DNA of 64,000 bases from Bordetella sp. LUAb4 (GTDB lineage Bacteria; Pseudomonadota; Gammaproteobacteria; Burkholderiales; Burkholderiaceae_B), in contig NZ_JAHPZX010000003.1 of the NCBI RefSeq assembly GCF_021325795.1, positions 620,001 to 684,000 of the forward strand. Direction: 5' to 3'. Positions 7,998 through 17,070 of this stretch are shown here, in pieces; the first letter of the stretch is position 1, and each line of letters opens with the position of its first letter. A model generated the notes under the pieces. The model was not told where the DNA came from, did not search any database, and saw nothing but the letters and a program-made list of their open reading frames with translations. Position numbers and translations under genes: made by a program.

Positions 7998-9425
7998 CTA
8001 TTTCATGTAGAGCTTGCGCAGCGTCCGCACATCCTTCACCTGATCGATGTGCCACAGCGTGTCCAGCAGCTCCAGGGATCGCTTCTTGCCCAGCACGGGC
8101 GCCAGCAGATCGATGGCCTTTTCGTTTTCCTCGGCGGGCGTCAGCGGGTTCTCGAAGCTGCCTTTGGATGCCATGGTCTGGCCGTGCAGGACGCGGCCGT
8201 CCTTCAAATGCACTTCCATCACGCAGCGCCAGCGCCGTTGCACGTCGGTCAGCGCGGGGTCGCCCACCGCGTGCACCCGCGCGCGCATTTTCAGGACGCG
8301 GGGATCTTTCATGCGATCGAAGTCGTGCGCCGATTTGAAGGTCAGCTTGCGGTCCAGCAGCATGACGGCCAGCAAGTGCTGCACGGAAATATCGGGCATG
8401 GGCCGGTCGTTGACGATCTCCAGCTCCTTGTCCGGCATGTTGGCGATGACCTTCTCCACATCGTCCGCCGTGAAGCCGTGTTCGGCCATCAAGTCGTTGA
8501 GCACATGCATGGGGCCCTGGATGGGGCCGCCAATGGGCCAGCGCTTGATGGACGCACGCAGCATCTCATAGTTCTTGCCCAGGCCGCGCGCCAAGTCCTC
8601 GCGGTCGAATTCCTCCGGCGCGAACGTGTGGAAGAAATCCCGCTCGCCGGAGAAGATGTCTTCCACGCCGGTCCAGCCGCAGGCCGCCATCATGGCCGCC
8701 TGCAGGCCGTTGTGCGCCGGCATGCCGCCCATCGCGTAGGCTTTCTCGATGTGCTCGGGATCGCGGAACATGGTGTAGAGCCCTGCCGTCTGCTGGCCTG
8801 TATAGGACAGCATGTAGCGCACTTGCAAGGGCGTGAGTTCCAGCAGCGCGCCGGCCGCGGCGGCCGCGCCGAACAGTTGGCCGGTGGCGCCGGCGTGGTG
8901 GCCGGAGCGCAGGTAAGGCATGGGCTTGAGCGTGAGCAGCATGCGAGCGCACACGTCATACCCCAGCACGACGGCACGCAGCAGTTTTTCGCCGCTCAGG
9001 CGGCCGCGCTCGGCGATCGCCAAGGCTGACGGCACGACGCTGGTGCCTGGGTGAGTCAAGGACGGTGGATGTGTGTCGTCGGTTTCATCCGCATGGCCGA
9101 ACATACCGTTGGCCAACGCCGCGTTCTGCACCGTGGTGACGAGGCGCGTCCCGATCACGCCGGCCTCTTCGCGGCCGCCCAGGGGCTTCACGTATTCGAT
9201 GGCCTTCTTGCCCGGCAGCAGGCGCGAGCCGGAAATCATCGCGGCGAAGGTGTCGACCAGATGCAGGCGAGCGCGTTCGGCGACCTTGCGCGGCACTGGC
9301 CGCCCGGCGGCGCTGGCGATATAGCGGCTCAGATTGCGCATGACCGGGGAGACGGCGCCGCTGGGGGAACCGCCGTTGCGGGCGGTCTTGGTCTGCTCAT
9401 TATTCTTGCTTTGCTTCTTCTGCAT
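7998..9425 (-). CDS. MmgE/PrpD-family protein (first of two)
   Basis: 475 residues, usual length. The family (2-methylcitrate dehydratase PrpD, cis-aconitate decarboxylase, many unknowns) shows in FGHADETDDTHPPSLTHPG, YDVCARML, GMPAHNGLQAAMMA and IKRWPIGGPIQGP. A hydrophilic, Lys/Gln-rich stretch of about 25 residues precedes the domain. There is no prpB, prpC or acnD nearby, so methylcitrate breakdown is not indicated. It follows the Bug receptor gene by 34 bases, which suggests that both handle the same carboxylate; the substrate is unknown. Confidence 0.88.
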   Translation of the reverse strand: MQKKQSKNNEQTKTARNGGSPSGAVSPVMRNLSRYIASAAGRPVPRKVAERARLHLVDTFAAMISGSRLLPGKKAIEYVKPLGGREEAGVIGTRLVTTVQNAALANGMFGHADETDDTHPPSLTHPGTSVVPSALAIAERGRLSGEKLLRAVVLGYDVCARMLLTLKPMPYLRSGHHAGATGQLFGAAAAAGALLELTPLQVRYMLSYTGQQTAGLYTMFRDPEHIEKAYAMGGMPAHNGLQAAMMAACGWTGVEDIFSGERDFFHTFAPEEFDREDLARGLGKNYEMLRASIKRWPIGGPIQGPMHVLNDLMAEHGFTADDVEKVIANMPDKELEIVNDRPMPDISVQHLLAVMLLDRKLTFKSAHDFDRMKDPRVLKMRARVHAVGDPALTDVQRRWRCVMEVHLKDGRVLHGQTMASKGSFENPLTPAEENEKAIDLLAPVLGKKRSLELLDTLWHIDQVKDVRTLRKLYMK

Positions 9426-9459
9426 TTTGCTCAGAGTCCTGTGGAGTACGTGCGCGGCA

Positions 9460-10458
9460 TCATTCCGCGTGGATGTTCATCTTGTGGATAAGGTCTGACC
9501 AGGTGGCCGATTCGGTCTTGATCAAGTCAGCGAATTCCGCCGGCGTGTCGATGCTAAGTTCCAGGCCCTGTTTGGCCATGGCTTCACGCACTTCGGGCAT
9601 CTGCACCACTTTTTGCGACGCGGCCGCGAGCTTGTCGATGATGGGGTTGGGCGTGCCCTTGGGCACCAGGAAGCCGTACCAGGACGTCACGTTGAAGTCC
9701 TTCAGTCCCAGTTGATCCAGCGTGGGCAGGTCAGGTGCGACATCCGATCGCTTCAAGCCGGTGACGGCCAGCGCGCGCAGCTTGCCTTCCTTCACATGGG
9801 GCATCACCGCGGACACGCTGCCGAACATGAGTTGCGCCTGGCCGCTCAACAGGCCGATGGTGGCCGGGCCGCCGCCTTTGTAGGGGATGTGGGTGATGTC
9901 GGCGCCGGTGCGCGCCTTGAACAGCTCGCCCGCCAGATGCAGGGGACTGCCGGGCCCGCTGGACGAATAATTGAGCTGGCCAGGCTTGGATTTGGACAGG
10001 TTGACCAGGTCCTGCACGCTGCGCACCGGCAGATCGGGATTGACGACCAGCACGTATTGCGCGGACGCCAATAGCGTGACCGGCTTGAAGTCGCGCTGGA
10101 CGTCGAAGGGCAGGTTGCGGTACAGCGACGGATTCATGGTCAGCGCGGTGTTGAATCCCATCAACACCGTATAGCCATCCGGCTCGGCCTTGGCCACGAT
10201 GTCGGTGGCGATGTTGCCGGCCGCACCGGCGCGGTTGTCGACCACGATGGACTGGCCCAGCAGCGCGCCCAGCTTGGGCGCCATGATGCGGGCCAGGGTG
10301 TCGGTGCCGCCGCCGGGGGGGAACGGCAGCACCAGGCGGATGGGGCGCGTGGGCCAATGGGCGGGGTCTTCGGCGGCGTGGCCGGGGGAGGGGGCCAGTG
10401 CTGCGATGGTTGCCATGGCCGATATCCAGCGCATCGCCGCGGGAATGAGGGATCGCAT
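9460..10458 (-). CDS. Bug-family tripartite tricarboxylate transporter receptor
   Basis: 332 residues. A signal peptide (about 1-29) is followed by the Bug (TctC) domain with WPTRPIRLVLPFPPGGGTDTLAR, VVDNRAGAAGNIATD and YTVLMGFNTALTMNPSLY. Bug proteins are periplasmic carboxylate receptors and are greatly expanded in Bordetella. No TctA or TctB membrane gene is present, as is common for orphan Bugs. AAGGAGA sits six bases before the ATG. It lies between two MmgE/PrpD genes and probably delivers or senses their substrate. Confidence 0.93.
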   Translation of the reverse strand: MRSLIPAAMRWISAMATIAALAPSPGHAAEDPAHWPTRPIRLVLPFPPGGGTDTLARIMAPKLGALLGQSIVVDNRAGAAGNIATDIVAKAEPDGYTVLMGFNTALTMNPSLYRNLPFDVQRDFKPVTLLASAQYVLVVNPDLPVRSVQDLVNLSKSKPGQLNYSSSGPGSPLHLAGELFKARTGADITHIPYKGGGPATIGLLSGQAQLMFGSVSAVMPHVKEGKLRALAVTGLKRSDVAPDLPTLDQLGLKDFNVTSWYGFLVPKGTPNPIIDKLAAASQKVVQMPEVREAMAKQGLELSIDTPAEFADLIKTESATWSDLIHKMNIHAE

Positions 10459-10494
10459 GTTCGTCTCCTTGATTTCTATTTATCCAGCGTGTTG

Positions 10495-10590
10495 TTGCGT
10501 CCGCCGTTTAGCCGTTCCGTTGTTCGGTCGTTTAGCCGTTCAATCGTCGAGCCGTTCAGTCGCTCAGTCGTCGCGCCGTTCAGTCTCCGG
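10495..10590. repeat. Degenerate short repeats between PrpD and Bug genes
   Basis: The 121-base spacer is made almost wholly of variants of one element. CGTTTAGCCGTTC occurs exactly at 10505-10517 and 10529-10541, followed by several GCCGTTCAGTC variants. No terminator hairpin is evident, so read-through from PrpD to Bug is possible. Confidence 0.7.
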
Positions 10591-12043
10591 CCGCCGTCAG
10601 TTCCCGCGTGATCTCGCGGATATCGGCGACATCCTCCAGGCGGCGGACCAGGGCAATGGCGCGTTCCGCCTTGCCCATGGGCCAATGGCTGAATTCCGCG
10701 CATTCACGGAATTTGTCGGCCACCTCATCCTCGGACATGGGATTGGCCTTGTTGCCCTTGCCGGCGTCCACGCGTCCGCCATGGCGCTGGCCGTCCTTCA
10801 TCTCTATCTCCACATGCGACGTGACGATGGTGTGCCGCTCGCGCGTGGCTTCTTCCGGTGAATAGGTCGCGTATTCGACCTTGGCGATGGTGTCCTGCAC
10901 GTCGGGCCGCATGACGTACTCGTCATGGAACTGATTCAACCCGCATTTGCGTTCCAGCAGCAGCGCGGCCAGGCAGAACTCCAGGCTGAACTTGGCCTGC
11001 AATTCGTTCTTGGGCTGGTGGTGCAGCAGGGTGTGGTGGATGTTCTGGCTGGTCTTCACGCGTATGCGTGCCACGTCGCCGGGGTGGATGTCGTGTTGCC
11101 GTACCAATTCCAGCATCTTGGTCATGGCGGGATGACCCAGGCTGCCCGTGGGAAATGCCTTCAGCCAGATGCCGCGATCGACGAAAGACCAGGGCTGCCC
11201 CAGCTTGCCGAGCAGACGCGCGGCTTCATGGCCGCCGCCCAGCGCCTGGAAAAAGCCGCGCTTGGCTTCCAGGATGATGGGAGAAGCGGTAAAGCCTCGC
11301 CCTTGCAGGTCGGCGGCGACGATGCCCACTTCGGCGGAGCGGCCGGCGTGGAAAGGCTTGACCGACGTGCCGAAGTTTTCCTGCAGGCCGCCGGCCTGGC
11401 TGGCGGCGATGCCCAGGGTAGTGGCGACCGCATCGGCGTCCATGCCGTACAGACGGGCCACGGCGGCGGCCGCGCCCAGCATGCCGCAGGTGGCGGTGGC
11501 GTGAAAGCCGTGCAGGATGTGATTGACGTGGGTGGCATCGAACAGGCGGCACGCCACTTCCACGCCTACTTGATAAGCCAGCAGCAGGTCGCGCCCGCTG
11601 GCGCCGCGCGCTTCGCCGGCGGCCAGCACCGCGGACAGCACTGGCGCGGTGGGATGCACGCCTTGATAGCGTCCCGTTTCGGCCTGCAGGGTGTCGTCGT
11701 AGTCATCCGCGTGCATGGCCGTGCCATTCGCCAACGCGGCAAAACGCGGTGCCAGTCTGTGCGGGGTGCCGATGACGGTGGCCGGCCCCGCGCAGCCGAG
11801 GTCCTGCAGATAGCCAGTGAGCACCTTGCCGGGGGCCGAAATGGCGCCGGGCAGGGCCACGCCCAACGCGTCGAGGATGGCTTTCTTGGCTAGCTGTTGC
11901 ACCTCCGCGGGAATGTCTTTTTCCTGCGTACCTACAACGAATTCCGCCACGTAGCGGGTGAGGGGTGCAACGCCGGGTGCGACACCGGCTACTGCAGCGG
12001 GTGCGACATCGGTGGGAACGGCGGCGGGGCTTGTCGTCGTCAT
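10580..12043 (-). CDS. MmgE/PrpD-family protein (second)
   Basis: 487 residues. Family motifs: GTAMHADDYDDTLQAETGRYQGVHPTAPVLSA, YQVGVEVACRLFDATHVNHILHGFHATATCGMLGAAAA, and LKAFPTGSLGHPAM. Its DDYDD and HPTAP motifs differ from the first copy (DETDD, HPG), so the two are distant paralogs rather than a recent duplication. GGAG lies seven bases before the ATG at 12043. It is the first gene of the minus-strand unit, preceded by a perfect palindrome at 12162-12182 that may be its operator. Confidence 0.88.
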   Translation of the reverse strand: MTTTSPAAVPTDVAPAAVAGVAPGVAPLTRYVAEFVVGTQEKDIPAEVQQLAKKAILDALGVALPGAISAPGKVLTGYLQDLGCAGPATVIGTPHRLAPRFAALANGTAMHADDYDDTLQAETGRYQGVHPTAPVLSAVLAAGEARGASGRDLLLAYQVGVEVACRLFDATHVNHILHGFHATATCGMLGAAAAVARLYGMDADAVATTLGIAASQAGGLQENFGTSVKPFHAGRSAEVGIVAADLQGRGFTASPIILEAKRGFFQALGGGHEAARLLGKLGQPWSFVDRGIWLKAFPTGSLGHPAMTKMLELVRQHDIHPGDVARIRVKTSQNIHHTLLHHQPKNELQAKFSLEFCLAALLLERKCGLNQFHDEYVMRPDVQDTIAKVEYATYSPEEATRERHTIVTSHVEIEMKDGQRHGGRVDAGKGNKANPMSEDEVADKFRECAEFSHWPMGKAERAIALVRRLEDVADIREITRELTAAGD

Positions 12044-12161
12044 GCTCGGTCTCCAGTTTCTTTTACGCGCCTGCCGGGGGGGGCGGAGGACGCGTTGCGC
12101 TTTGGTATGCGCGAAGAATGAAGAACGGCGACAGCCGTGTAAAGTGCAAAAATTCGCTGGA

Positions 12162-12182
12162 TTGATGCGTTGAGCGCATCAA
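12162..12182. promoter_or_regulatory. Perfect 8-bp inverted repeat upstream of PrpD operon
   Basis: TTGATGCG-ttgag-CGCATCAA is a perfect inverted repeat about 120 bases upstream of the PrpD start at 12043. The size and spacing suit a dimeric regulator such as GntR or LysR type. No regulator gene is adjacent. Confidence 0.45.
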
Positions 12183-12422
12183 GAGACGGCTGGTATCTTC
12201 TTGCGGCGCAGCAGCCGATTTGTCCCTTTAATGAAACAAAGCTGGCGAACCCAATCGCGACGCGGTGATGCGGGTATCGCCTCCTTCTACCGCGCCGCAG
12301 CGACGCTTGGTGGAGCGTCTGAGATCCCGCCGACGCACGGTCGTTCCGCCGATCGACTCGATCAGGATTCGCGAATTTCTTACGCCGCGCATGGCGACGG
12401 GACTCCGCGCTTGAAAGTGAAA

Positions 12423-12456
12423 GGGGCGTGCCGCCATCGATCTGGCGGCACGCCCC
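12423..12456 (-). terminator. Strong GC hairpin after antirepressor-like gene
   Basis: GGGGCGTGCCGCC-atcgatct-GGCGGCACGCCCC is a perfect 13-bp stem 55 bases beyond the stop of the minus-strand gene at 12512. On that strand it is followed by a pyrimidine-rich TTTCACTTTC rather than a clean T-run, so it is a probable but not ideal intrinsic terminator. Confidence 0.55.
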
Positions 12457-12511
12457 CGTGCCCCTTGCCAAGGGCGTCAGCGCGCGCTCGAACGCCCGCC
12501 GTGGCCGCGGC

Positions 12512-13309
12512 TCAGTGCAGGTTGAACACCCAGCAACGCAAGCTCTTGCGCGAAATGCGGCTGTTTACCACCCGCACGCCCAGGAAGTTCGGATACCGGC
12601 TGCGCTTGAGCTCGTTGCGCAGTTCAGGCGTCAGCAGAACGGACCGGTCTTCGTCGCTCAGCACGTTGCGCAGATGGCGGAAGTTCAAGGCCAGGAAGCG
12701 ATCCGAGCGGCGCGCATGGTTGATCTCCGCGCCACCCATCATGCGCGAGAACACCAGGCGCCAGAATTGATCCAGCGCCGGCGACTGCGTGTTGCGGGGC
12801 CCCACCGGGAAGGCACACAGCTGGCTCAGCTGAGCCCGGATGATTTCCCGCTCGATGAAGGATTCCGCGTGACGCAGGGAAACGTCCATGGCATCCATCT
12901 GGATCTGCATGCGCTTGAACTGGCGCGTCAGCGTCGCCACGTCATCCCCCGCGGTATTGCTCTGTAAGAGGCGGCTCCACTGTTCGAGCAGGGTGACGAA
13001 GCCCTCCTGCTGCAGAATGGCCAAACGGTGGCGCTGGCCGGTATCCGTCGTTTGCTGGGCCAGGCGGTGCAGCCACAGGGCCACCGCGCCCATGGGCAGC
13101 GCGTTGCTGTCGCTCAAGGGAGGCGCATACGGCAACGGTTTCAGGTGACTGCCCAGATCTTCATCTTGAGCAATGCGTCGCAGTTCCTGTTCGCTGTCCA
13201 GATGCATGGCCGCGCACAGCGGTACCATCGCGACCTGTATCGTTTTGCCGTCATGCGCGCAGGGTAGGCGGATGTCCGCAAACTGGGTATCGACAATTTC
13301 GGTGATCAT
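12512..13309 (-). CDS. Orphan phage-antirepressor-N-like protein
   Basis: 265 residues. The N-terminal 50 residues (DTQFADIRLPCAHDG, then VAMVPLCAAMHLD and ELRRIAQDEDL) resemble the P22-type antirepressor N-terminal domain. The middle is probably helical, with LARLAQ-like repeats and EREIIRAQLSQL, and the C-terminus is basic. GGAGGA lies about ten bases before the ATG at 13309. No other phage gene is nearby, so this is either a domesticated remnant or a free-standing regulator. The family assignment is from pattern memory and needs a profile search. Confidence 0.5.
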   Translation of the reverse strand: MITEIVDTQFADIRLPCAHDGKTIQVAMVPLCAAMHLDSEQELRRIAQDEDLGSHLKPLPYAPPLSDSNALPMGAVALWLHRLAQQTTDTGQRHRLAILQQEGFVTLLEQWSRLLQSNTAGDDVATLTRQFKRMQIQMDAMDVSLRHAESFIEREIIRAQLSQLCAFPVGPRNTQSPALDQFWRLVFSRMMGGAEINHARRSDRFLALNFRHLRNVLSDEDRSVLLTPELRNELKRSRYPNFLGVRVVNSRISRKSLRCWVFNLH

Positions 13310-13632
13310 GGTGACAAAGTCCTCCGACACTAGGTGTCCGATATGCGCGTTGGAGCTGGCTCGATATCCGGCAGCGCACCGCAGCCGTAGATACCCGTGC
13401 TCCAATTGCCGATGACGCGTGATGGATAAGTAGAGTCATTGGCATGCGAGTCATCCTAAAGACCTGCGTCAAAAGACTGCTTTTAGTTTGAGCACGGGCG
13501 TTTTGAATTCATGCACTCCGTTAGACGGAGTGATGAATAGACACAGATGGACAATGCGGCCCCAAATAAATCCGCCGTTTGGCGGCAGGGGCAACGAGGT
13601 TGCCCTCACACAAAAGTTGTAAAGGAATTGGA
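13310..13632. other. 323-base AT-richer spacer with palindromes
   Basis: This spacer between divergent genes is visibly less GC-rich than its surroundings. It holds a perfect palindrome CACTCCGT-tag-ACGGAGTG at 13514-13532, a small hairpin CCGCC-gttt-GGCGG near 13572, and the repeated word GAGTCAT near 13434 and 13448. These may be regulator sites for either gene. No coding region is supported. Confidence 0.5.
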
Positions 13633-14130
13633 ATGGCAAGTAGCGGTAAGGATGAGCACCATGACGAGGCTGCCGATGCGGCAGCGCTTACGCTGCGTCA
13701 GGCGACGCCGCAGGACGTGCCCACGTTGATGGCTTTGCGTCGGGCGACCATGCTGGAGCATTTGCGCAGCGCCGGCGCGCCCGACGACGAAGCCAGCCTG
13801 TTGGCGCGGGTGGAATATCGGCTGGAAGACGCCCAACTGGCGTATTTGGGCGACGAGCTCATCGGGCTGTTCAAGACCCATCCGACGGAGGACGCGTGGA
13901 TGCTGGTGCAGGTGCAGATCACCCCGGCGCGGCAGGGCCAGGGCTGGGGAGCAGCGCTGATTCGCCGTCTGCTGGAACGAGCCGGATCGGAAGGCCGCTC
14001 GGTGGTGCTGCACGTGCTGAAGACGAATCCGGCCCGGCGGCTCTATGAACGCCTTGGTTTCGTGATCGAAGGCGACAGCGAAAACGGGCTGGAGTACGTG
14101 ATGCGGTGGACGGGCTCGCCGCGGGAATAG
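13633..14130 (+). CDS. GNAT-family N-acetyltransferase
   Basis: 165 residues. The GNAT fold shows in LTLRQATPQDVPTLMALRRA at the start, the acetyl-CoA site VQITPARQGQGWGAALIRRLLE, and LKTNPARRLYERLGFVIEGD near the end. The substrate is unknown. The ATG at 13633 is preferred because AAAGGA lies six bases upstream; an earlier in-frame start would add 18 unrelated residues. It stands alone. Confidence 0.9.
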   Translation: MASSGKDEHHDEAADAAALTLRQATPQDVPTLMALRRATMLEHLRSAGAPDDEASLLARVEYRLEDAQLAYLGDELIGLFKTHPTEDAWMLVQVQITPARQGQGWGAALIRRLLERAGSEGRSVVLHVLKTNPARRLYERLGFVIEGDSENGLEYVMRWTGSPRE

Positions 14131-14242
14131 CCGCTACCCCGCGCGAGGGGGCGCGCGTGGCACGTCGCGTGGCACTTGTACCCGCTGCGCTCGACCGGGG
14201 GGCCACCGGGGGCCGTGCCCCAGTGTGGCCATCCTGTTGCGT

Positions 14243-14539
14243 TCACCCCAGGTCGACGTCGACCGTGTGTTCCACCTGTGGTGGCTGGACGAAATAGCCG
14301 CTCACCAGCTTGCGCCACTCTTGGAAATCCTCGGACTCGCGGAAGTCGACCATGTGGTTTTCCACCGTCTCCCAAAGCACATACAAGCGATAACGGGTGG
14401 GATGTTCCACCGATTTGTGCAGCGTGACGCCCTTGCAGCCCTTGGCGCGCAGGAACAGCGGCTTGGCCTTGGCCACGCCGGCTTCAAACGCGGCATGGCT
14501 GCCTTCCTTGATCTCGATCTGGGCGATTTCCGTAAACAT
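14243..14539 (-). CDS. Antibiotic biosynthesis monooxygenase (ABM) domain protein
   Basis: 98 residues, a single ABM dimeric alpha/beta-barrel domain: FTEIAQIEIKEGSHAAFEAG at the start, CKGVTLHKSVEHPTRYRLYVLWETVENH in the middle, FQEWRKLVSGYF at the end. ABM proteins include quinol monooxygenases and heme-degrading enzymes, and most chromosomal copies are uncharacterised. AAGGAA lies about seven bases before the ATG. It is convergent with the GNAT gene and has no operon partner. Confidence 0.88.
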   Translation of the reverse strand: MFTEIAQIEIKEGSHAAFEAGVAKAKPLFLRAKGCKGVTLHKSVEHPTRYRLYVLWETVENHMVDFRESEDFQEWRKLVSGYFVQPPQVEHTVDVDLG

Positions 14540-14793
14540 GCGGTATTCCTTCTTTTGATGATGGGGGAGTAAGCAAGGCGCCAGTGTGACGCGCGCCGGT
14601 CTCCATGCCCGGGTGGCGCGGGAGGAAGCCGCGCCAAGGGCAGGTCGCCGGCGGCAAAGCGGCGCCGGAGCATATTACGCCTGTGCAGGCGGGCGCGCCC
14701 CTTGCGAAAGCGTCCGGGGGTATTCCCTGCCCGGCTTGCCTACAATGGGGGCTGCTTTTCCGCATTTGTTTCGTTGCTACAGGAGAATCCGAG

Positions 14794-15333
14794 ATGCCGT
14801 TCCCCTTCCCGCCGCGCTGCCTGGCCGCCGCCCTTGCCGCCGCTGCCTGCGCCGCCATCCTGTCTGGTTGCGCGACCACCACTGGGCATGCCCAGGCCAA
14901 GGGGCCGGGGGCGACACAGGCCGCCACGACCTCGGACTCCCTGGCCGAAACCACTTGGGAACTGGTGAAGTGGACCGACAAGCAAGGCTCGGCCATGGCT
15001 GTACCGGGCAGCAATGGCAACCCGCCCGTGGGCCTGGCCTTCCTGGCGCAGGGCCGCGATTACCGCGTGGCCGGTTTCTCCGGCTGCAATCGCTATATGG
15101 GCGCCTATCGCCTGGAAGGCGGAAAATTGTCCATCACCGTCCCGGCCGCGACCCGCATGGGATGCCCCTCCGACCAGCTGGCCGGCTTCGAGACCGCCTA
15201 CCTGAAAGCGCTTGGACGCATCGCCACGTTCACCTTGGACAGCGGCGGTATGCCGCGCAACATGACGCTGAACCTGCAGGACGGCGGCATCATGACCTTC
15301 AAACGCGGCGAGGACGCGCCCACGCGGATGTAA
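14794..15333 (+). CDS. META-domain lipoprotein (first of two)
   Basis: 179 residues. A lipoprotein signal with lipobox LSGC places the acylated cysteine at residue 26. The rest is a META (HslJ-like) domain: TTWELVKWTDKQG, VAGFSGCNRYMGAYRLEGGKLSI, and TRMGCPSDQLAGFETAYLKAL. META proteins are envelope proteins linked to heat shock or novobiocin response. AGGAGA lies upstream of the ATG at 14794. A related META lipoprotein follows, so this is a local paralog pair. Confidence 0.88.
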   Translation: MPFPFPPRCLAAALAAAACAAILSGCATTTGHAQAKGPGATQAATTSDSLAETTWELVKWTDKQGSAMAVPGSNGNPPVGLAFLAQGRDYRVAGFSGCNRYMGAYRLEGGKLSITVPAATRMGCPSDQLAGFETAYLKALGRIATFTLDSGGMPRNMTLNLQDGGIMTFKRGEDAPTRM

Positions 15334-15488
15334 TTCAAGGGCGGTGTGGCTGCAGCTGGCGGATCAGCCCGTAACCCACAATATCGGTGTCGCTTTGTTA
15401 GCCCCCGAATCGGGCTGGCGTGGCATGCCTAAAATAGCGCCTTGCGTGGAGGACGACTGGCTCGTCCTCCGGTTCAGGAGTGATTTCC

Positions 15489-16307
15489 ATGCTTATTCTT
15501 TCCCGCGTGCGCCGTCTCGGCACCATGCTCGGCGCCGCCGTGATCGCCGGTTTGGCCCTGGCCGGGTGCACCAGCCAGTCGGCTTGGCGTGCCAGCGCGA
15601 ATTCGCCCGTCTTCCAGCCGGCCAACGGCAACGATTTCCTGGCACAAACCAGCTGGACCTTGGTGCGCTGGACGCGGCCGAACGGGTCCGTGCGCCCCGT
15701 ACCGACCAATGATCCCCGTAACCGGCCCATCACCATCACCTTTACCCGCGAAGGCGCCGAGCCGCGCGTGACGGGATTCGCCGGCTGCAATACCTTCACC
15801 AGCAGCTACACGGTCGCCGGCGGCCAGAACCTGCTTCTGACGTCTGACCCCGTGGCGACCCGCATGGCATGCATGCCGGCCGATCGCGCCCAGATCGAGC
15901 ATGACTTCCTGGCAGGCTTGATCCGGATCACCGCGACGTCGGCGGACAATTACGGCGATCCGCGCCGCATCAGCCTGTCGCTCGCCAATGGCGACATTCT
16001 GGAATTCGCGCGCCGCATCGACCCGGTGATGGGCGGCAGCACCAGCCATACCAAGCTGGTGTACGTGAATTCCCAGCGCGTACCCTGCGACGCCGGCGTC
16101 CTGCGGACCACCTGCTATCAGGTCCGCGACAGCGACAACCAGCCTTGGCAGTTCTGGTACGGCGACATCGCCGGCTTCCAGTATCAGCCTGGCAGTATCT
16201 ATCGACTGCGCGTGATCGAGCAGCCGGTATTGAATCCGCCGCCGGACATGCCGGCGGTGCAATGGACGCTGGACAGCGTCGTCGAACAGCGAGTGGTCGG
16301 GCATTGA
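15489..16307 (+). CDS. META plus DUF4377-like lipoprotein
   Basis: 272 residues. The lipobox LAGC gives Cys27. The first half is a META domain parallel to the upstream gene ([46 protein letters not shown]). The second half, from about residue 185 ([27 protein letters not shown] to the end), looks like the DUF4377 domain often joined to META. The ATG at 15489 has AGGAG eight bases upstream; a GTG three codons earlier is less likely. Only one base separates its stop from trhO, so it is cotranscribed with trhO and mtn. Confidence 0.85.
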   Translation: MLILSRVRRLGTMLGAAVIAGLALAGCTSQSAWRASANSPVFQPANGNDFLAQTSWTLVRWTRPNGSVRPVPTNDPRNRPITITFTREGAEPRVTGFAGCNTFTSSYTVAGGQNLLLTSDPVATRMACMPADRAQIEHDFLAGLIRITATSADNYGDPRRISLSLANGDILEFARRIDPVMGGSTSHTKLVYVNSQRVPCDAGVLRTTCYQVRDSDNQPWQFWYGDIAGFQYQPGSIYRLRVIEQPVLNPPPDMPAVQWTLDSVVEQRVVGH

Positions 16308-16308
16308 G

Positions 16309-17070
16309 ATGTCGGTAGTGGAATCGAATCAAGGCGCGGTTATCAACATCGCCGCATACAAGTTCGTCACCATCGAGGACCGGGACGCGCTGCGTCCGCG
16401 TATCCTTGCGTGGGCGCAGGATGGCGGTTTGAAAGGCACGGTGCTGCTCGCCACCGAAGGCATCAACCTGTTCCTGGCGGGCCCGTCCGAGGGCATCGCG
16501 GCCTTTCTCGGCCAGTTGCGCGCCGACCCGCGCTTCGCCGACCTGGAAGTGAAGGTCAGCCATAGCGATTCGGTGCCGTTCGGCAAATTGCTGGTCAAGC
16601 TCAAGCGGGAAATCATACGGATGAATCATCCGGCCATTCGCCCGGAAGACCGGCGCGCGCCCAGCGTGGACGCGCACACGCTTGCGCGTTGGCTTCAGGC
16701 CGGTGTGGACGATGACGGCAGGCCGGTGGTCATGCTGGACACCCGCAATGATTTCGAAGTGGATGCCGGCACGTTCGAGAACGCCATCGACTGGCGCATC
16801 CAACGCTTCACGCAGTTCCCGGATGCCTTGTTGCAACATCGCGAGGAGCTGGCGGGCAAGACCGTGGTGAGCTTCTGCACCGGCGGCATACGCTGTGAAA
16901 AGGCGGCCTTGTTCATGCAGGACGTTGGCGTGGATCATGTCTATCAGCTCGAAGGCGGCATCCTGAAGTATTTCGAGGAAACGGGCGGCCCGGGGTTCAA
17001 GGGGCAATGCTTCGTGTTCGATGGCCGGGACACCTTGGGGCCGGACCTGGTGCCGGTGGCGCTCGCATGA
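16309..17070 (+). CDS. trhO: tRNA uridine-34 hydroxylase TrhO (rhodanese family)
   Basis: 253 residues. An N-terminal alpha/beta domain ([20 protein letters not shown]) is followed by a rhodanese domain with [14 protein letters not shown] and the active loop [13 protein letters not shown], where Cys190 is the expected catalytic residue. TrhO makes 5-hydroxyuridine at tRNA position 34 in an oxygen-dependent reaction. Length and motifs match the shorter betaproteobacterial members. It begins one base after the upstream lipoprotein and overlaps mtn as ATGA. Confidence 0.9.
   Translation: MSVVESNQGAVINIAAYKFVTIEDRDALRPRILAWAQDGGLKGTVLLATEGINLFLAGPSEGIAAFLGQLRADPRFADLEVKVSHSDSVPFGKLLVKLKREIIRMNHPAIRPEDRRAPSVDAHTLARWLQAGVDDDGRPVVMLDTRNDFEVDAGTFENAIDWRIQRFTQFPDALLQHREELAGKTVVSFCTGGIRCEKAALFMQDVGVDHVYQLEGGILKYFEETGGPGFKGQCFVFDGRDTLGPDLVPVALA

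Larger units (their letters stand above)
12044..12511. other. 468-base spacer upstream of PrpD operon
   Basis: This holds the presumed promoter region of the minus-strand PrpD operon (including the palindrome at 12162) and, at its right end, the hairpin at 12423 behind the antirepressor-like gene. A plus-strand open frame crosses it but runs into the opposite gene and resembles nothing. No gene is supported here. Confidence 0.6.

Noticed and set aside
12201-12770. 189-residue plus-strand frame
   Set aside because: It runs through a hairpin into the antisense of the antirepressor-like gene, and its composition is basic and biased. No motif or ribosome-binding site.
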